Source: JAEUIE01 sp047602475 (GTDB taxonomy: Bacteria > Planctomycetota > Planctomycetia > Gemmatales > HRBIN36). From it: a stretch of 64,000 bases of DNA. Below, piece after piece: positions 16,927 to 24,643 of the stretch. The translations under genes were made by a program, and so were the position numbers. A model generated the notes under the pieces. The model saw only the letters and a list, made by a program, of their open reading frames with translations. It was not told the origin of the DNA and ran no database searches. The DNA is taken from positions 186,001 through 250,000 of the forward strand of contig JASGHE010000004.1 in NCBI GenBank assembly GCA_047602475.1. Reading direction: 5' to 3'. Within the stretch, counting starts at the first letter, position 1; each line of letters opens with the position of its first letter.

Positions 16927-17880
16927 ATGAATCTTCTTGCGGTAGGGATCTTAACGATGTTCGGCATGGGAGAGTTGGATGCTCCCCAAACCCCCGCTTC
17001 GCCCGCTACCCCTGTTACTTCTCCCTCACCCAGCACCTTTGCCCCCGAACCCGGCGTGCGTCTCTTTAATGCTGCGGAATCTCGCCCGTTGTTTCTGAGC
17101 GATCATGAGTTTGATTCCTTCATCGGGCCGATCACGAACCCTATCCTCAGCAAAGACCCCCGATCGAATACTTACCTTCGCGGCATGTTTATCGACAACA
17201 ATATCCCCGGAAGCCTGGGTGGTGGAGACCTCCAGGCTTATGCCGTACAGGCCAACCTTGCCATCAATGAACGCTTGAGCATTATTGCTGACAAGGACGG
17301 GTACGCAATCCTCACCAGCGGAAATACACATCAAGCAGGCTGGATGAATATCGCTGCCGGTTTGAAATACACCTTCTTGCGAGATGTGGAAAATCAGACG
17401 TTGGGTGCTGTTGGTTTCATGTATGAAGCTCCCTGGGGTTCCAACAGTGTTCTTCAGGGTTTTGGCAGTGGCGTGTTTACCTCATTCTTGACAGGTGGTC
17501 AGAAGATCGGTGACAGCGTACACGTCCTTAACACCTTTGGATTCCAGTATCCTGCAAATACGACCCAAAACAGCAGCTTCCTTTACAACAGCTTCCACAT
17601 TGACAAAGCGATTGATGGTTGGTTCTATCCCTTGTTTGAAATCAATTGGTTCCATTACACTGGCAGTGGCAACCTGAACACGGGTGGAATCGAAGGCGAC
17701 GGCCTGCTGAACCTGGGAGCCAGCGGTGTGGAAGGCCATAATCTGGTTACTTTCGCTTTCGGTGCCAAGGCCAAAATCAATTGCAATGTTGAGTTAGGTG
17801 CCGCTTGGGAATTCCCGGTCACCGGTCGCAGGGATCTCAACGAGAATCGTCTCGTCACAGAACTGATTCTGCGCTACTAA
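16927..17880 (+). CDS. Exported outer-membrane beta-barrel-like protein
   Basis: A 317-residue protein with a short hydrophobic signal segment (about 1-19), then a Pro/Thr/Ser-rich linker (about residues 20-40) and a beta-rich body with many aromatic and Gly residues in alternating patterns (AAGLKYTFLRDV, GAVGFMYEAPWGSN, TFAFGAKAKINCNVELGAAWEFPVTG). It ends in an aromatic residue (ELILRY), typical of outer-membrane barrels. The longer frame starts at 16864, but the ATG at 16927 has TGGAGG eight bases upstream and begins the signal segment. Function unknown; it resembles the uncharacterised planctomycete outer-membrane proteins of this size. It is followed by a strong hairpin at 17897. Confidence 0.75.
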   Translation: MNLLAVGILTMFGMGELDAPQTPASPATPVTSPSPSTFAPEPGVRLFNAAESRPLFLSDHEFDSFIGPITNPILSKDPRSNTYLRGMFIDNNIPGSLGGGDLQAYAVQANLAINERLSIIADKDGYAILTSGNTHQAGWMNIAAGLKYTFLRDVENQTLGAVGFMYEAPWGSNSVLQGFGSGVFTSFLTGGQKIGDSVHVLNTFGFQYPANTTQNSSFLYNSFHIDKAIDGWFYPLFEINWFHYTGSGNLNTGGIEGDGLLNLGASGVEGHNLVTFAFGAKAKINCNVELGAAWEFPVTGRRDLNENRLVTELILRY

Positions 17881-17896
17881 TCATCACCAGGTTCCC

Positions 17897-17929
17897 GCAA
17901 GGGTTCGAGCATCGTGCTCGAACCCTTGC
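17897..17929 (+). terminator. Perfect 15-bp stem, 3-base loop hairpin after the outer-membrane gene
   Basis: Arms 17897-17911 (GCAAGGGTTCGAGCA) and 17915-17929 (its exact reverse complement) with loop TCG, starting 16 bases after the stop codon. The following TTGCTTT is only weakly T-rich. It is best read as a transcription terminator or mRNA-stabilising hairpin. Confidence 0.7.
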
Positions 17930-18032
17930 TTGCTTTAAGGATGGTTCCATTTCTCATCCCAGCTACTTCCAAGTGGTTCTGGACATCCAGCCTCCGGTAC
18001 GCTAGGCTCACATCTTCACTTGAGGATGCCCC

Positions 18033-18911
18033 ATGCTCGGCGCCGTGATGCTTGTGTGTCTGTTCCCCCTGGTCGAGAACGGCAAACCCATGCCCCTCTG
18101 GGAAGGCAAGGCCCCGTTCACCCAGGGTGATGATCCCAAGAACATCCCCACCCTGACTCCCTACCTTCCCGCCAAGGACAAAGCCAACGGCACCGCCATC
18201 GTCGTCTGCCCAGGCGGTGGTTACGGCGGACTGGCCATGGATCACGAAGGTGTCCAAATCGCCAAGTGGCTCAACGACCGTGGCATCGCCGCCTTCGTGC
18301 TGAAATACCGCACCGCTTCGAACCTGAAAGCTCCCATTCACCCTGCACCGATCACCGATGCCCAGCGGGCTATCCGAACTGTCCGGGCCAAGTCAAGCGA
18401 ATGGGGCATCAACCCCAAGCACATCGGCATCTGGGGCTTCTCCGCCGGCGGGCACCTCGCTTCTTCCGCTGCCACCCACTTCGATGCAGGCAATGCCGAG
18501 GCCAATGATGCTATCGATAAAGTCTCGTGCCGACCCGACTTCGCCATCCTCGGCTACCCCGTCATCAGCATGAAAGCCCCCTACACCCACAACGGCTCCC
18601 GCAACAATTTGCTGGGGAAGGACGCTGATCCAAAACTCGTCGAGAGCTTCTGCAATGATCAGGCTGTCACCAAAGAAACGCCTCCCACCTTCCTCTTTCA
18701 TACCGATGAAGACAAAGGCGTGCTCCCCATGAACAGCATTCTCTTCTACGCTGCCCTTAAGAAGTACGGCGTGCCCGCCGAGTTGCACATCTACGAAAAA
18801 GGTCCCCACGGCGTCGGCCTGGCTCCCCTCGATAAGTTCAAAGACAAAGGCCTCAGCGAATGGCCTGATCGGCTAAACGATTGGCTCGTTCGACGGGGAC
18901 TGGCAAAATAA
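18033..18911 (+). CDS. Exported alpha/beta hydrolase, acetyl esterase type
   Basis: A 292-residue serine esterase of the BD-FAE/acetyl-xylan esterase group. The oxyanion motif is CPGGGYGGLAMDHEG, the nucleophile elbow is GFSAGGHLAS, the catalytic Asp is likely in HTDEDKGV and the His in EKGPHGVGL. The N-terminus (MLGAVMLVCLFPLV) is hydrophobic and could be a short signal peptide. Such enzymes remove acetyl groups from xylan or other carbohydrates, which would complement the GH127 gene nearby. The start has GAGG seven bases upstream. It is followed by repeat Rep-A and then by a TIM-barrel gene on the same strand. Confidence 0.85.
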   Translation: MLGAVMLVCLFPLVENGKPMPLWEGKAPFTQGDDPKNIPTLTPYLPAKDKANGTAIVVCPGGGYGGLAMDHEGVQIAKWLNDRGIAAFVLKYRTASNLKAPIHPAPITDAQRAIRTVRAKSSEWGINPKHIGIWGFSAGGHLASSAATHFDAGNAEANDAIDKVSCRPDFAILGYPVISMKAPYTHNGSRNNLLGKDADPKLVESFCNDQAVTKETPPTFLFHTDEDKGVLPMNSILFYAALKKYGVPAELHIYEKGPHGVGLAPLDKFKDKGLSEWPDRLNDWLVRRGLAK

Positions 18912-18923
18912 CTCCCCAAGACC

Positions 18924-19023
18924 GTGGCAGGGGTCAACGGTACTCCGTTGCCCCCTGCGGAATGTGCAAGAACTCAACGTCAGCGCCGCAGGGGGCAGTT
19001 GAGTACAACTGACCCCTGCCACG
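18924..19023 (+). repeat. Rep-A mirrored hairpin pair, copy 2
   Basis: Hairpin 1: arms 18927-18939 and 18946-18958 around the loop GTACTC. Hairpin 2: arms 18988-19000 and 19007-19019 around the loop GAGTAC. Inner stem bases are CAACG/CGTTG and CAGTT/AACTG, so the stems differ but stay paired. The spacer contains GGAATGTGCAAG. Confidence 0.9.
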
Positions 19024-19055
19024 ATACTTCTCTCATAGACGAACGGAACCTTCCC

Positions 19056-19898
19056 ATGCATCGCCGCGACTTCCTCCTCAGCACCATGGCCCTCGGCACC
19101 GTCGCCGGGTTGAATCTGCCCACTAACGCCATCGACCCGATCGCCCGCAAGGGTGGCCCCATCCTCAAGCCCAGCATCGCCGCCTACAGCTACCGCGATT
19201 ACCTCACCGGCAAGAAGAAGCCCAACATGACGCTCGACGACTTCGTCGACCTCTCCGCCGAGATGGGCCTCCCCGCAGTCGAACTCACCAGCTACTACTT
19301 CAAGGACACCAGCACCGGCTACCTCTCCAAGCTCAAAGGCCGATGCAGTCGTCTCGGCCTCGACATCAGTGGCGGCGCGGTGGGCAACAAGTTCACCGAA
19401 CCCGATCCCGCCAAGCTCAAGGAAGAGATCAGGAAAACCAAGGAATGGACGGAGCGCTACTCCCTCCTCGGCGCCAAGACGATGCGTATCTTCGCCGGCA
19501 ACGCCGTCAAGGATGAAGCGGAAGAGGTCACCCGCAAGCGCTGCATGGAAGCCATCATGGAAGTCTGCGACCACGCTTCCCAGTTCGGCGTTTACATGGC
19601 TCTCGAAAACCATGGCGGCATCGTCACCACCGCTGACCAGATTCTCAAGATTGTCAAAGCCATCAAGCACGACTGGTTCGGCGTCAACCTCGACAGCGGC
19701 AACTTCCGCAGCGGCGATCCCTACGAAGAGTTCGCCAAGCTCGCCCCCTACGCCGTCACCGTCCAGATCAAGACCGAAGTCCAATACGGCGGCAAGAAGA
19801 AAGAAGAAGCCGACCTGGCCAGAGTCATCAAGATTCTCAAGGACGCCAACTACCAGGGCTACGTCGCCCTCGAGTACGAAGCCCCGCGGAACCAATGA
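19056..19898 (+). CDS. Exported TIM-barrel sugar isomerase/epimerase-like protein
   Basis: A 280-residue protein of the xylose-isomerase-like TIM-barrel superfamily (sugar phosphate isomerases/epimerases, AP endonuclease 2 fold). The N-terminus MHRRDFLLSTMALGTVAG is a twin-arginine-like signal, so a folded protein may be exported. Barrel strands are visible in PAVELTSYYF, GAKTMRIFAGN, GVYMALENHGG (Glu metal ligand), WFGVNLDSGNF (Asp ligand), VTVQIKTEVQ and GYVALEYEAP (last Glu). Planctomycetes encode many such secreted paralogues, probably for sugar derivatives; the substrate is unknown. The frame extends to 18924 across repeat Rep-A, so I chose the ATG at 19056 where the signal begins. Confidence 0.85.
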   Translation: MHRRDFLLSTMALGTVAGLNLPTNAIDPIARKGGPILKPSIAAYSYRDYLTGKKKPNMTLDDFVDLSAEMGLPAVELTSYYFKDTSTGYLSKLKGRCSRLGLDISGGAVGNKFTEPDPAKLKEEIRKTKEWTERYSLLGAKTMRIFAGNAVKDEAEEVTRKRCMEAIMEVCDHASQFGVYMALENHGGIVTTADQILKIVKAIKHDWFGVNLDSGNFRSGDPYEEFAKLAPYAVTVQIKTEVQYGGKKKEEADLARVIKILKDANYQGYVALEYEAPRNQ

Positions 19899-19947
19899 AG
19901 GCCATACCGGGACACATCAAGACGCTCAAGGCATTGTGTGCAGGAAA

Positions 19948-20031
19948 TAGCTAACAGCTGACAGCTTACAGCTCACAGCCGGCAAGTTATTCCTGCTTGC
20001 TGTTAGCTGTAAGCTGTCGGCTGTCAGCTTT
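19948..20031 (+). repeat. Inverted repeat of AGCTGACAGC/AGCTGTAAGC type
   Basis: Left part CTAACAGCTGACAGCTTACA and right part TGTAAGCTGTCGGCTGTCAG face each other around a 20-30 base centre. It lies in the gap before the UvrC-like gene. Single copy in the window. Confidence 0.75.
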
Positions 20032-20045
20032 AAGGCAGGAAGCCG

Positions 20046-21233
20046 ATGGCATCCCTCTTCTCCTCAGAACCCTTCACCGGTCTCGGCGTCAATCGTTACG
20101 ACGTCGCCGCTGAAGGTGTACCCTGGGGAGGCATGATCACCGGCGATGGACGACCCGCCCTCAAACGAGGCGTGAAAGCCCACTGCCCCCAGCAGCCCGG
20201 TATCTACGTGATGCTCGATGCCAACGAGAACATCATCTACGTTGGCAAAGCCAAACGGCTGCGAACGAGACTGCTCAATTACTTCCGAAGATCATCCGCC
20301 GAACGTCGCAAAGCCCAGCGACTGCTGCGTCGCACCCAAAGCATTGTCTGGGAATATGCCCCCCATGAATTTGGCGCCCTGCTGCGTGAACTCGAACTCA
20401 TCCGCCTGCATCGTCCCCGCTTCAATGTGATGGGGCAACCACTACTACGACGACGAGCCTACGTCTGCCTCGGTCGTGCCCCTGCTCCCTACGCTTATGT
20501 CACTAAGGAACCACCCACTCAGGGCGACTGGTTCGGCCCCCTCATCGCCCGCCCCGAAATCCACGAAGCCGTCCGCCATCTCAACGATCTGTTCAAACTG
20601 CGCGACTGCCCCAAGAAGCAAACCATGCAGTTCGCCGAGCAACGACCCCTGTTAGAAGAAGCCAACGTCCCCGGCTGCATCCGTTATGAACTCGGCACCT
20701 GCCTGGGCCCCTGCGCCCGACTCTGCACCTCAGGCCAATATCGCTACCGGGTGCAGGCCGCAAAGAAGTTCCTGTTATGTCAGGACGAAGAGTGCCTGGA
20801 ACAGATACGCCAGCAGATGATGGAAGCAGCGAGCGGCCAGGAGTTTGAACGGGCCACGGTACTCCGTGATCGTATGCAGCAACTCGAATGGCTGCTCCAG
20901 AACCTGCAACGGCTCAAACGCACTAGAGAAGAGTTAAGCTTCATCTATCCCGTCGAAACCAGCAACCGTATCGGAAAAAAGTTGTGGTACCTGATCCACG
21001 AAGGCCAAATCCGTCAAACGATCAGCGAACCCACCGAAGCAGCAGCCCACAAAGAAGCAACGAAGATCATCGAAGAAATCTACCACGCCCCACCCCGTGT
21101 CGGCATCCCCCTCGAATCCATCGACCACGTCTGGCTCATCGCCGCCTGGTTCAGGAAGTTCCCCAAGGAACGGGAGCGCTGCGTGGCGGTGAATAGCCAG
21201 AAGCCTGCAAGTAGAAGCAAACGAGCCGGGTAA
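20046..21233 (+). CDS. Short UvrC-like GIY-YIG nuclease lacking the C-terminal nuclease half
   Basis: A 395-residue protein that matches the N-terminal half of UvrC (full UvrC is about 600 residues). The GIY-YIG nuclease domain is clear: PGIYVMLDANENIIYVGKAK (GIY from residue 52, YVG at 65-67) with the following Arg-rich helix and the catalytic Glu in LRELELIRLHRPRFN. Next come four Cys in the UvrC arrangement (LRDCPKK, VPGCIRYELGTCLGPC), which in UvrC bind an iron-sulfur cluster, and a UVR-like helix pair (ASGQEFERATVLRDRMQQLEWLL). The RNase H-like endonuclease domain and the helix-hairpin-helix domain are missing. It would cut DNA only on the 3' side of a lesion, as Cho does. The ATG at 20046 has AGGA five bases upstream. 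It may be a paralogue beside a full uvrC elsewhere. Confidence 0.87.
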   Translation: MASLFSSEPFTGLGVNRYDVAAEGVPWGGMITGDGRPALKRGVKAHCPQQPGIYVMLDANENIIYVGKAKRLRTRLLNYFRRSSAERRKAQRLLRRTQSIVWEYAPHEFGALLRELELIRLHRPRFNVMGQPLLRRRAYVCLGRAPAPYAYVTKEPPTQGDWFGPLIARPEIHEAVRHLNDLFKLRDCPKKQTMQFAEQRPLLEEANVPGCIRYELGTCLGPCARLCTSGQYRYRVQAAKKFLLCQDEECLEQIRQQMMEAASGQEFERATVLRDRMQQLEWLLQNLQRLKRTREELSFIYPVETSNRIGKKLWYLIHEGQIRQTISEPTEAAAHKEATKIIEEIYHAPPRVGIPLESIDHVWLIAAWFRKFPKERERCVAVNSQKPASRSKRAG

Positions 21234-21253
21234 ATCCGAGGTTGTATTAAAGA

Positions 21254-21396
21254 CTGTGCCACACTCCGGCGTGTACTCACGTCGGGGTGTGGTTGCCTGG
21301 CACAAGCTTCCGTCCCAAGTTCGACTATTGGCTGCAAACAACTTCAAGTTTCTCGCAACCACACCTCGACGGAGTACCGTCGAAGTGTGGCACGGT
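21254..21396 (+). repeat. Rep-A mirrored hairpin pair, copy 4 (diverged stems)
   Basis: Hairpin 1: arms 21259-21272 and 21279-21292 around the loop GTACTC, built on CCACACTCCGGCGT. Hairpin 2: arms 21359-21371 and 21378-21390 around the loop GAGTAC, built on CCACACCTCGACG. The stems differ from the other Rep-A copies, but the two loops are identical. It lies between convergent genes. Confidence 0.85.
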
Positions 21397-21414
21397 CTAC
21401 AAAGACCTGCCTAA

Positions 21415-22491
21415 TCAAAACCTCAAACTCAACCCCGCATTGATCACCAACCCCGCCCCCAATTCAATCCGATTCTGATTCTGATCGCTGTACTGCTGCC
21501 CGATGAAAAAGAACCGATCAAACGCATATCCGCCACTGACTTCAGCCGATAGCCTCTCCATCAACTGATACCGCACCCCGCCGACGACTGACATTTCGTA
21601 GTAGAACAGGCGATCTCGATCCTCCACACGGTCAGCCAGGTACCAGCTTTCGTTCGACCATCGAAACCGGCTGAAGAGCGACACGGCATCGGTCAACCGG
21701 TAAGTTCCTTGAACATTGAACGTACGCACCGGCATCCAGTTGAAGTCAAAGCTGAGATCACTCGTCGGTTGATAATGCACACTGAACGGAACGCCGATGT
21801 TGATGTTCCACTCGTCATTAGGCCGCCATTGGTAGGCGATGCCGGGGATGGGGAACGGGATTTCACCGAACGGCGAATAGAAGACCGAGAAGAGCCAGGC
21901 GTTGTTATCGATGCTCGGCACCCGGAGGAAAGCCATCACATTGGCGGTCACATCCCGACCATTCGCGAACGGTTCATCGCTGGCCATGTTAACGCTGGCC
22001 ATCACGCCGAGCATCCAGCCATCTTCGAGCTTGCGAATGTACATCGGTCCCAGCCGCAGGTTCCAGAGCGTATCGGGGAACGCCTTGCCGCTATCAGGAA
22101 AGACCGCTGATCCCTGAAAGAGATAGTTCTGCACCGCACCATTGAGCAACACCGTGTTTACGTCATCCCGATAGATCGGTGCGCCGAAGTTGAGTTGCTG
22201 ACGAACGAATCCCAAACTGGTCCCCTGGCCTTCGACGGGCGCCAGTGGCTGATACTGCATGAAGTACCCCGGCCCACCACCCATGCCTCCACCCATACCA
22301 CCAGGTCCCATCATGCCCATTCCCATTTCGGGGCGTGGCTGATTGACCTTGTTCACAAACAGTTGCACGGGTTGGTAGGTAGGATTGGGTTCGCCGACCT
22401 GCACGGGCTTGATCTCATCCTCACTCATTACAGGAAGCATTGCACCGAGGAGGCACACAAGAGATACCAAATGTCGCAGCTGTGAACGCAT
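21415..22491 (-). CDS. Outer-membrane protein of DUF6268 type
   Basis: A 358-residue protein with a signal peptide (about 1-23), a Met/Gly-rich low-complexity segment (about residues 56-75) and a beta-rich C-terminal body with alternating aromatic residues, ending in the terminal Phe typical of barrels (LSLRF). It resembles the DUF6268 family of uncharacterised planctomycete outer-membrane proteins, as seen in LNFGAPIYRDD, NLRLGPMYIRKLEDGW, VAYQWRPNDEW-like and RFRWSNESWYLADR patterns. Role unknown. It is convergent with the UvrC-like gene across repeat Rep-A. Confidence 0.72.
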   Translation of the reverse strand: MRSQLRHLVSLVCLLGAMLPVMSEDEIKPVQVGEPNPTYQPVQLFVNKVNQPRPEMGMGMMGPGGMGGGMGGGPGYFMQYQPLAPVEGQGTSLGFVRQQLNFGAPIYRDDVNTVLLNGAVQNYLFQGSAVFPDSGKAFPDTLWNLRLGPMYIRKLEDGWMLGVMASVNMASDEPFANGRDVTANVMAFLRVPSIDNNAWLFSVFYSPFGEIPFPIPGIAYQWRPNDEWNINIGVPFSVHYQPTSDLSFDFNWMPVRTFNVQGTYRLTDAVSLFSRFRWSNESWYLADRVEDRDRLFYYEMSVVGGVRYQLMERLSAEVSGGYAFDRFFFIGQQYSDQNQNRIELGAGLVINAGLSLRF

Positions 22492-22650
22492 GAAGCCTCA
22501 AGCCTATGGTTGTGAGCCACACCCTATACCCACATTGCCCAAATGGCTCAAGTCTTGTTCCACCATCCGCTGCTAATCTTCATGAAAGCCAATTCAAACA
22601 ACGACTTAACTAATCACAAGATGTTGTGAAATAAATTCCCCATGCTATTA

Positions 22651-22671
22651 GTAAGATGGTATCTTACCATC
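22651..22671 (+). promoter_or_regulatory. Overlapping palindromes, probable operator of the toxin-antitoxin operon
   Basis: Two interleaved inverted repeats precede the antitoxin start: GTAAGAT-GGT-ATCTTAC (22651-22667) and GATGGTA-TCT-TACCATC (22655-22671). They end at the base before the ATG at 22672. Antitoxins of this kind usually bind such sites to repress their own operon. Confidence 0.6.
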
Positions 22672-22902
22672 ATGACAACGAAAGTATCCAGCAAAGGCCA
22701 AATCGTACTGCCTGCGGATATCCGCAAGCAGGATGACATCCGTACCGGACAGGAATTTGAAGTCCAGCGGCTGGGCCGAGGCAAATATCATCTTCAGCGT
22801 AAAGCTAAGCCTACCAGCCAGGGCTTGGTCGACTGGTTGCTCGACTGCCCCGATAAGGGCTATTTCGTTCCCATCGAATCTGAATCCACGGACACGTTGT
22901 GA
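22672..22902 (+). CDS. AbrB/MazE-fold antitoxin
   Basis: A 76-residue protein with the swapped-hairpin DNA-binding fold: MTTKVSSKGQIVLPADIRKQ at residues 1-20 is the standard AbrB/VapB signature, followed by GQEFEVQRLGRGKYHLQ. The C-terminal tail (about 50-76) is the likely toxin-binding peptide. The ORF can be extended 10 residues upstream, but that would place the start inside the palindromic operator, so I chose the ATG at 22672. Its stop codon overlaps the toxin start by four bases (GTGA), so the two are translationally coupled. It should neutralise the PIN nuclease and repress the operon. Confidence 0.85.
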   Translation: MTTKVSSKGQIVLPADIRKQDDIRTGQEFEVQRLGRGKYHLQRKAKPTSQGLVDWLLDCPDKGYFVPIESESTDTL

Positions 22903-23306
22903 ATTACCTTGTAGATGCCAATGTCCTCAGTGAAGCGACGAAGCCCTCTCCTTCCACAAAAGTGGTCGATTGGCTTCGCCAACATGAGAGTCGAATCGTT
23001 GTCGATCCAATCATCCTTGGCGAGATCCGATTCGGCATTCATTTGCTACCGGTTGGCAAACGCAAAACACGGCTGGAACGATGGTTTCGACAAGGGATTA
23101 GTCGACTGCATTGTCTTAGCTGGGATGCGGCTACCGGACTGCGTTGGGCCAAACTACTTGCCGACCTGAGAGCAGCCGGCAATGCGATCCCGGTGAAGGA
23201 TAGCATGATAGCTGCCACTGCACTGACACATCGCCTTACTGTCGTCACGAGAAACGAAAGCGATTTCCTCAAAGCTGGCGTGCAGGTAGTCAATCCATTT
23301 AAGTAA
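22899..23306 (+). CDS. PIN-domain ribonuclease toxin (VapC/FitB-like)
   Basis: A 135-residue PIN-domain protein, the usual size. The acidic metal-binding residues are present: D6 in LVDANVLSE, E42 in LGEIRFG, D101 in VKDSMIAATAL and D122 in NESDF. PIN toxins cleave tRNA or rRNA with magnesium. The start is the GTG at 22899, which overlaps the antitoxin stop. The residue pattern NVLSEATKPSPSTKVVDWL is characteristic of the FitB-type branch. Together with the upstream AbrB-like gene it forms a complete type II toxin-antitoxin module. Confidence 0.87.
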   Translation: MNYLVDANVLSEATKPSPSTKVVDWLRQHESRIVVDPIILGEIRFGIHLLPVGKRKTRLERWFRQGISRLHCLSWDAATGLRWAKLLADLRAAGNAIPVKDSMIAATALTHRLTVVTRNESDFLKAGVQVVNPFK

Positions 23307-23401
23307 TTGGCTTACCCTTCACATGAGCGATCAAAGGCGTGCACCTGTGGAATGATGGTTAGTAGTTGATAAGACATCCTCACCCAATTCATGGTGAACC
23401 A

Positions 23402-24394
23402 ATGCAGCTAGTGGTCCTCCCCGGTGATGGTATCGGCCCCGAAGTGACGGCGGCAACGCTCGAAGTCATTGCCGCCTGTGGCGTGAAGATCGATTGGGTC
23501 TATGCCGAAGCCGGCCCCGACGCTGCGGCCAAATATGGCGATCCGCTGCCTGAACAAACACTCGATCTCATCCGCAAATATCGAGTCGCTCTCAAGGGTC
23601 CGGTAACGACCCCCGTCGGCAAAGGCTATCGCTCCGTCAACGTTCGCCTCCGCCAGGGTCTCGATCTCTATGCCAGCGTCCGCCCGGTGAAGAATCTTCC
23701 TGCGGTGAAGACACCCTTCAACAACGTCGATCTGGTCGTGGTGCGGGAAAACACCGAAGGCCTCTATGCCGGTATGGAACACGTCGTCGTTCCGGGCGTC
23801 GTCGAGAGTCTCCGCATCATCACCAAGGAAGCCTCGGAGCGTATTGTTCGCTACGCCTTCGACTATGCCATCCACGAAGGCCGACGCAAGGTGACCATCT
23901 GCCACAAAGCAGAAGTCCTCAAGATCAGCGATGGCCTCTTCCTCGAATCAGGCCGGGCGGTAGCCGACGAATACCCGTTCATCGAATACGAGGAGCGCCG
24001 CATTGATAACCTCTGCATGGAGCTTGCCCTCTACCCCGAACGGTTCGATGTCATGGTGATGGAGAACCTCTTCGGCGACGTCGTCAGCGATCTCTGTGCC
24101 GGATTAGTCGGCGGCCTCGGCGTGGTACCGGGGGCCAACATTGGTTTACGCTATGCCGTCTTCGAAGCGGTGCATGGCTCAGCCCCGGACATTGCCGGGA
24201 AGGGGCTGGCTAACCCGATTGCTCTGTTACGTTCCGCAGCGATGATGCTCGAACATGTGGGGCAAAGGGAAGCAGCAAAGCGGATCGAAGCTAGCGTGGC
24301 GAAGACGTTGGCCAAAGGCGAGGGGCTCACAAGAGACCTGGGAGGTAGCGGGAATACGAGGACGCTGACGGACCAGATTATTAAGAACCTCTAA
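23402..24394 (+). CDS. NAD-dependent isocitrate dehydrogenase-like enzyme
   Basis: A 330-residue member of the isocitrate/isopropylmalate dehydrogenase family. The sequence looks fully active: LPGDGIGPEV at the start, SVNVRLRQGLDLYASVRP (substrate Ser and Arg residues), VRENTEGLYAGMEH (catalytic Tyr), ICHKAEVLKISDGLF (catalytic Lys), MENLFGDVVSDLCAGLVGG (metal-binding Asp) and VHGSAPDIAGKGLANP (cofactor loop). The ENTEG motif and HGSAPDIAGK loop are those of NAD-type isocitrate dehydrogenases (IDH3-like) rather than of LeuB, though homoisocitrate dehydrogenase remains possible. The frame runs to 23366, but the ATG at 23402 matches the conserved N-terminus. A diverged paralogue follows at 24644 on the same strand. 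Confidence 0.85.
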   Translation: MQLVVLPGDGIGPEVTAATLEVIAACGVKIDWVYAEAGPDAAAKYGDPLPEQTLDLIRKYRVALKGPVTTPVGKGYRSVNVRLRQGLDLYASVRPVKNLPAVKTPFNNVDLVVVRENTEGLYAGMEHVVVPGVVESLRIITKEASERIVRYAFDYAIHEGRRKVTICHKAEVLKISDGLFLESGRAVADEYPFIEYEERRIDNLCMELALYPERFDVMVMENLFGDVVSDLCAGLVGGLGVVPGANIGLRYAVFEAVHGSAPDIAGKGLANPIALLRSAAMMLEHVGQREAAKRIEASVAKTLAKGEGLTRDLGGSGNTRTLTDQIIKNL

Positions 24395-24417
24395 AAACAA
24401 GTTGTCAGTCGGCAAAA

Positions 24418-24614
24418 GGCCCAAAGGGCCGAGAGAGGATAGCACAGGGCATCGCCCTGGGTGAAGGAGGCCTGAAAGGAATCAAAAGCCCCAACGGGGC
24501 GAGAGAAGGCGAGCGACAACAACCCTATCTCGCCCCGTTGGGGCTAAGAGAAATGAAACCAAACACAACCCAGGGCGTTGCCCTGGGCTAACCTATCCCG
24601 CCCCTTTGGGGCTG
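24418..24614 (+). repeat. Composite palindromic repeat block with reverse-complementary loops
   Basis: Between the two dehydrogenase genes lie six short hairpins. In order they include GGCCC-AAA-GGGCC, CAGGGC-ATC-GCCCTG, GCCCC-AAC-GGGGC, then GCCCC-GTT-GGGGC, CAGGGC-GTT-GCCCTG and GCCCC-TTT-GGGGC. The second half mirrors the first, with mostly reverse-complementary loops. Confidence 0.82.
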
Positions 24615-24643
24615 ATACCATCGACTGATCACCCGGACCAACC

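Noticed and set aside
18873..19895. Minus-strand frame of 340 codons over the TIM-barrel gene
   Set aside because: Gly/Val/Asp/Glu-rich shadow frame; the plus strand shows a twin-arginine-like signal and barrel motifs.
24418..24614. Repeat block considered as a structured riboswitch for the second dehydrogenase
   Set aside because: It consists of short repetitive palindromes with mirrored loops, not a unique conserved aptamer; the same types are common intergenic repeats.
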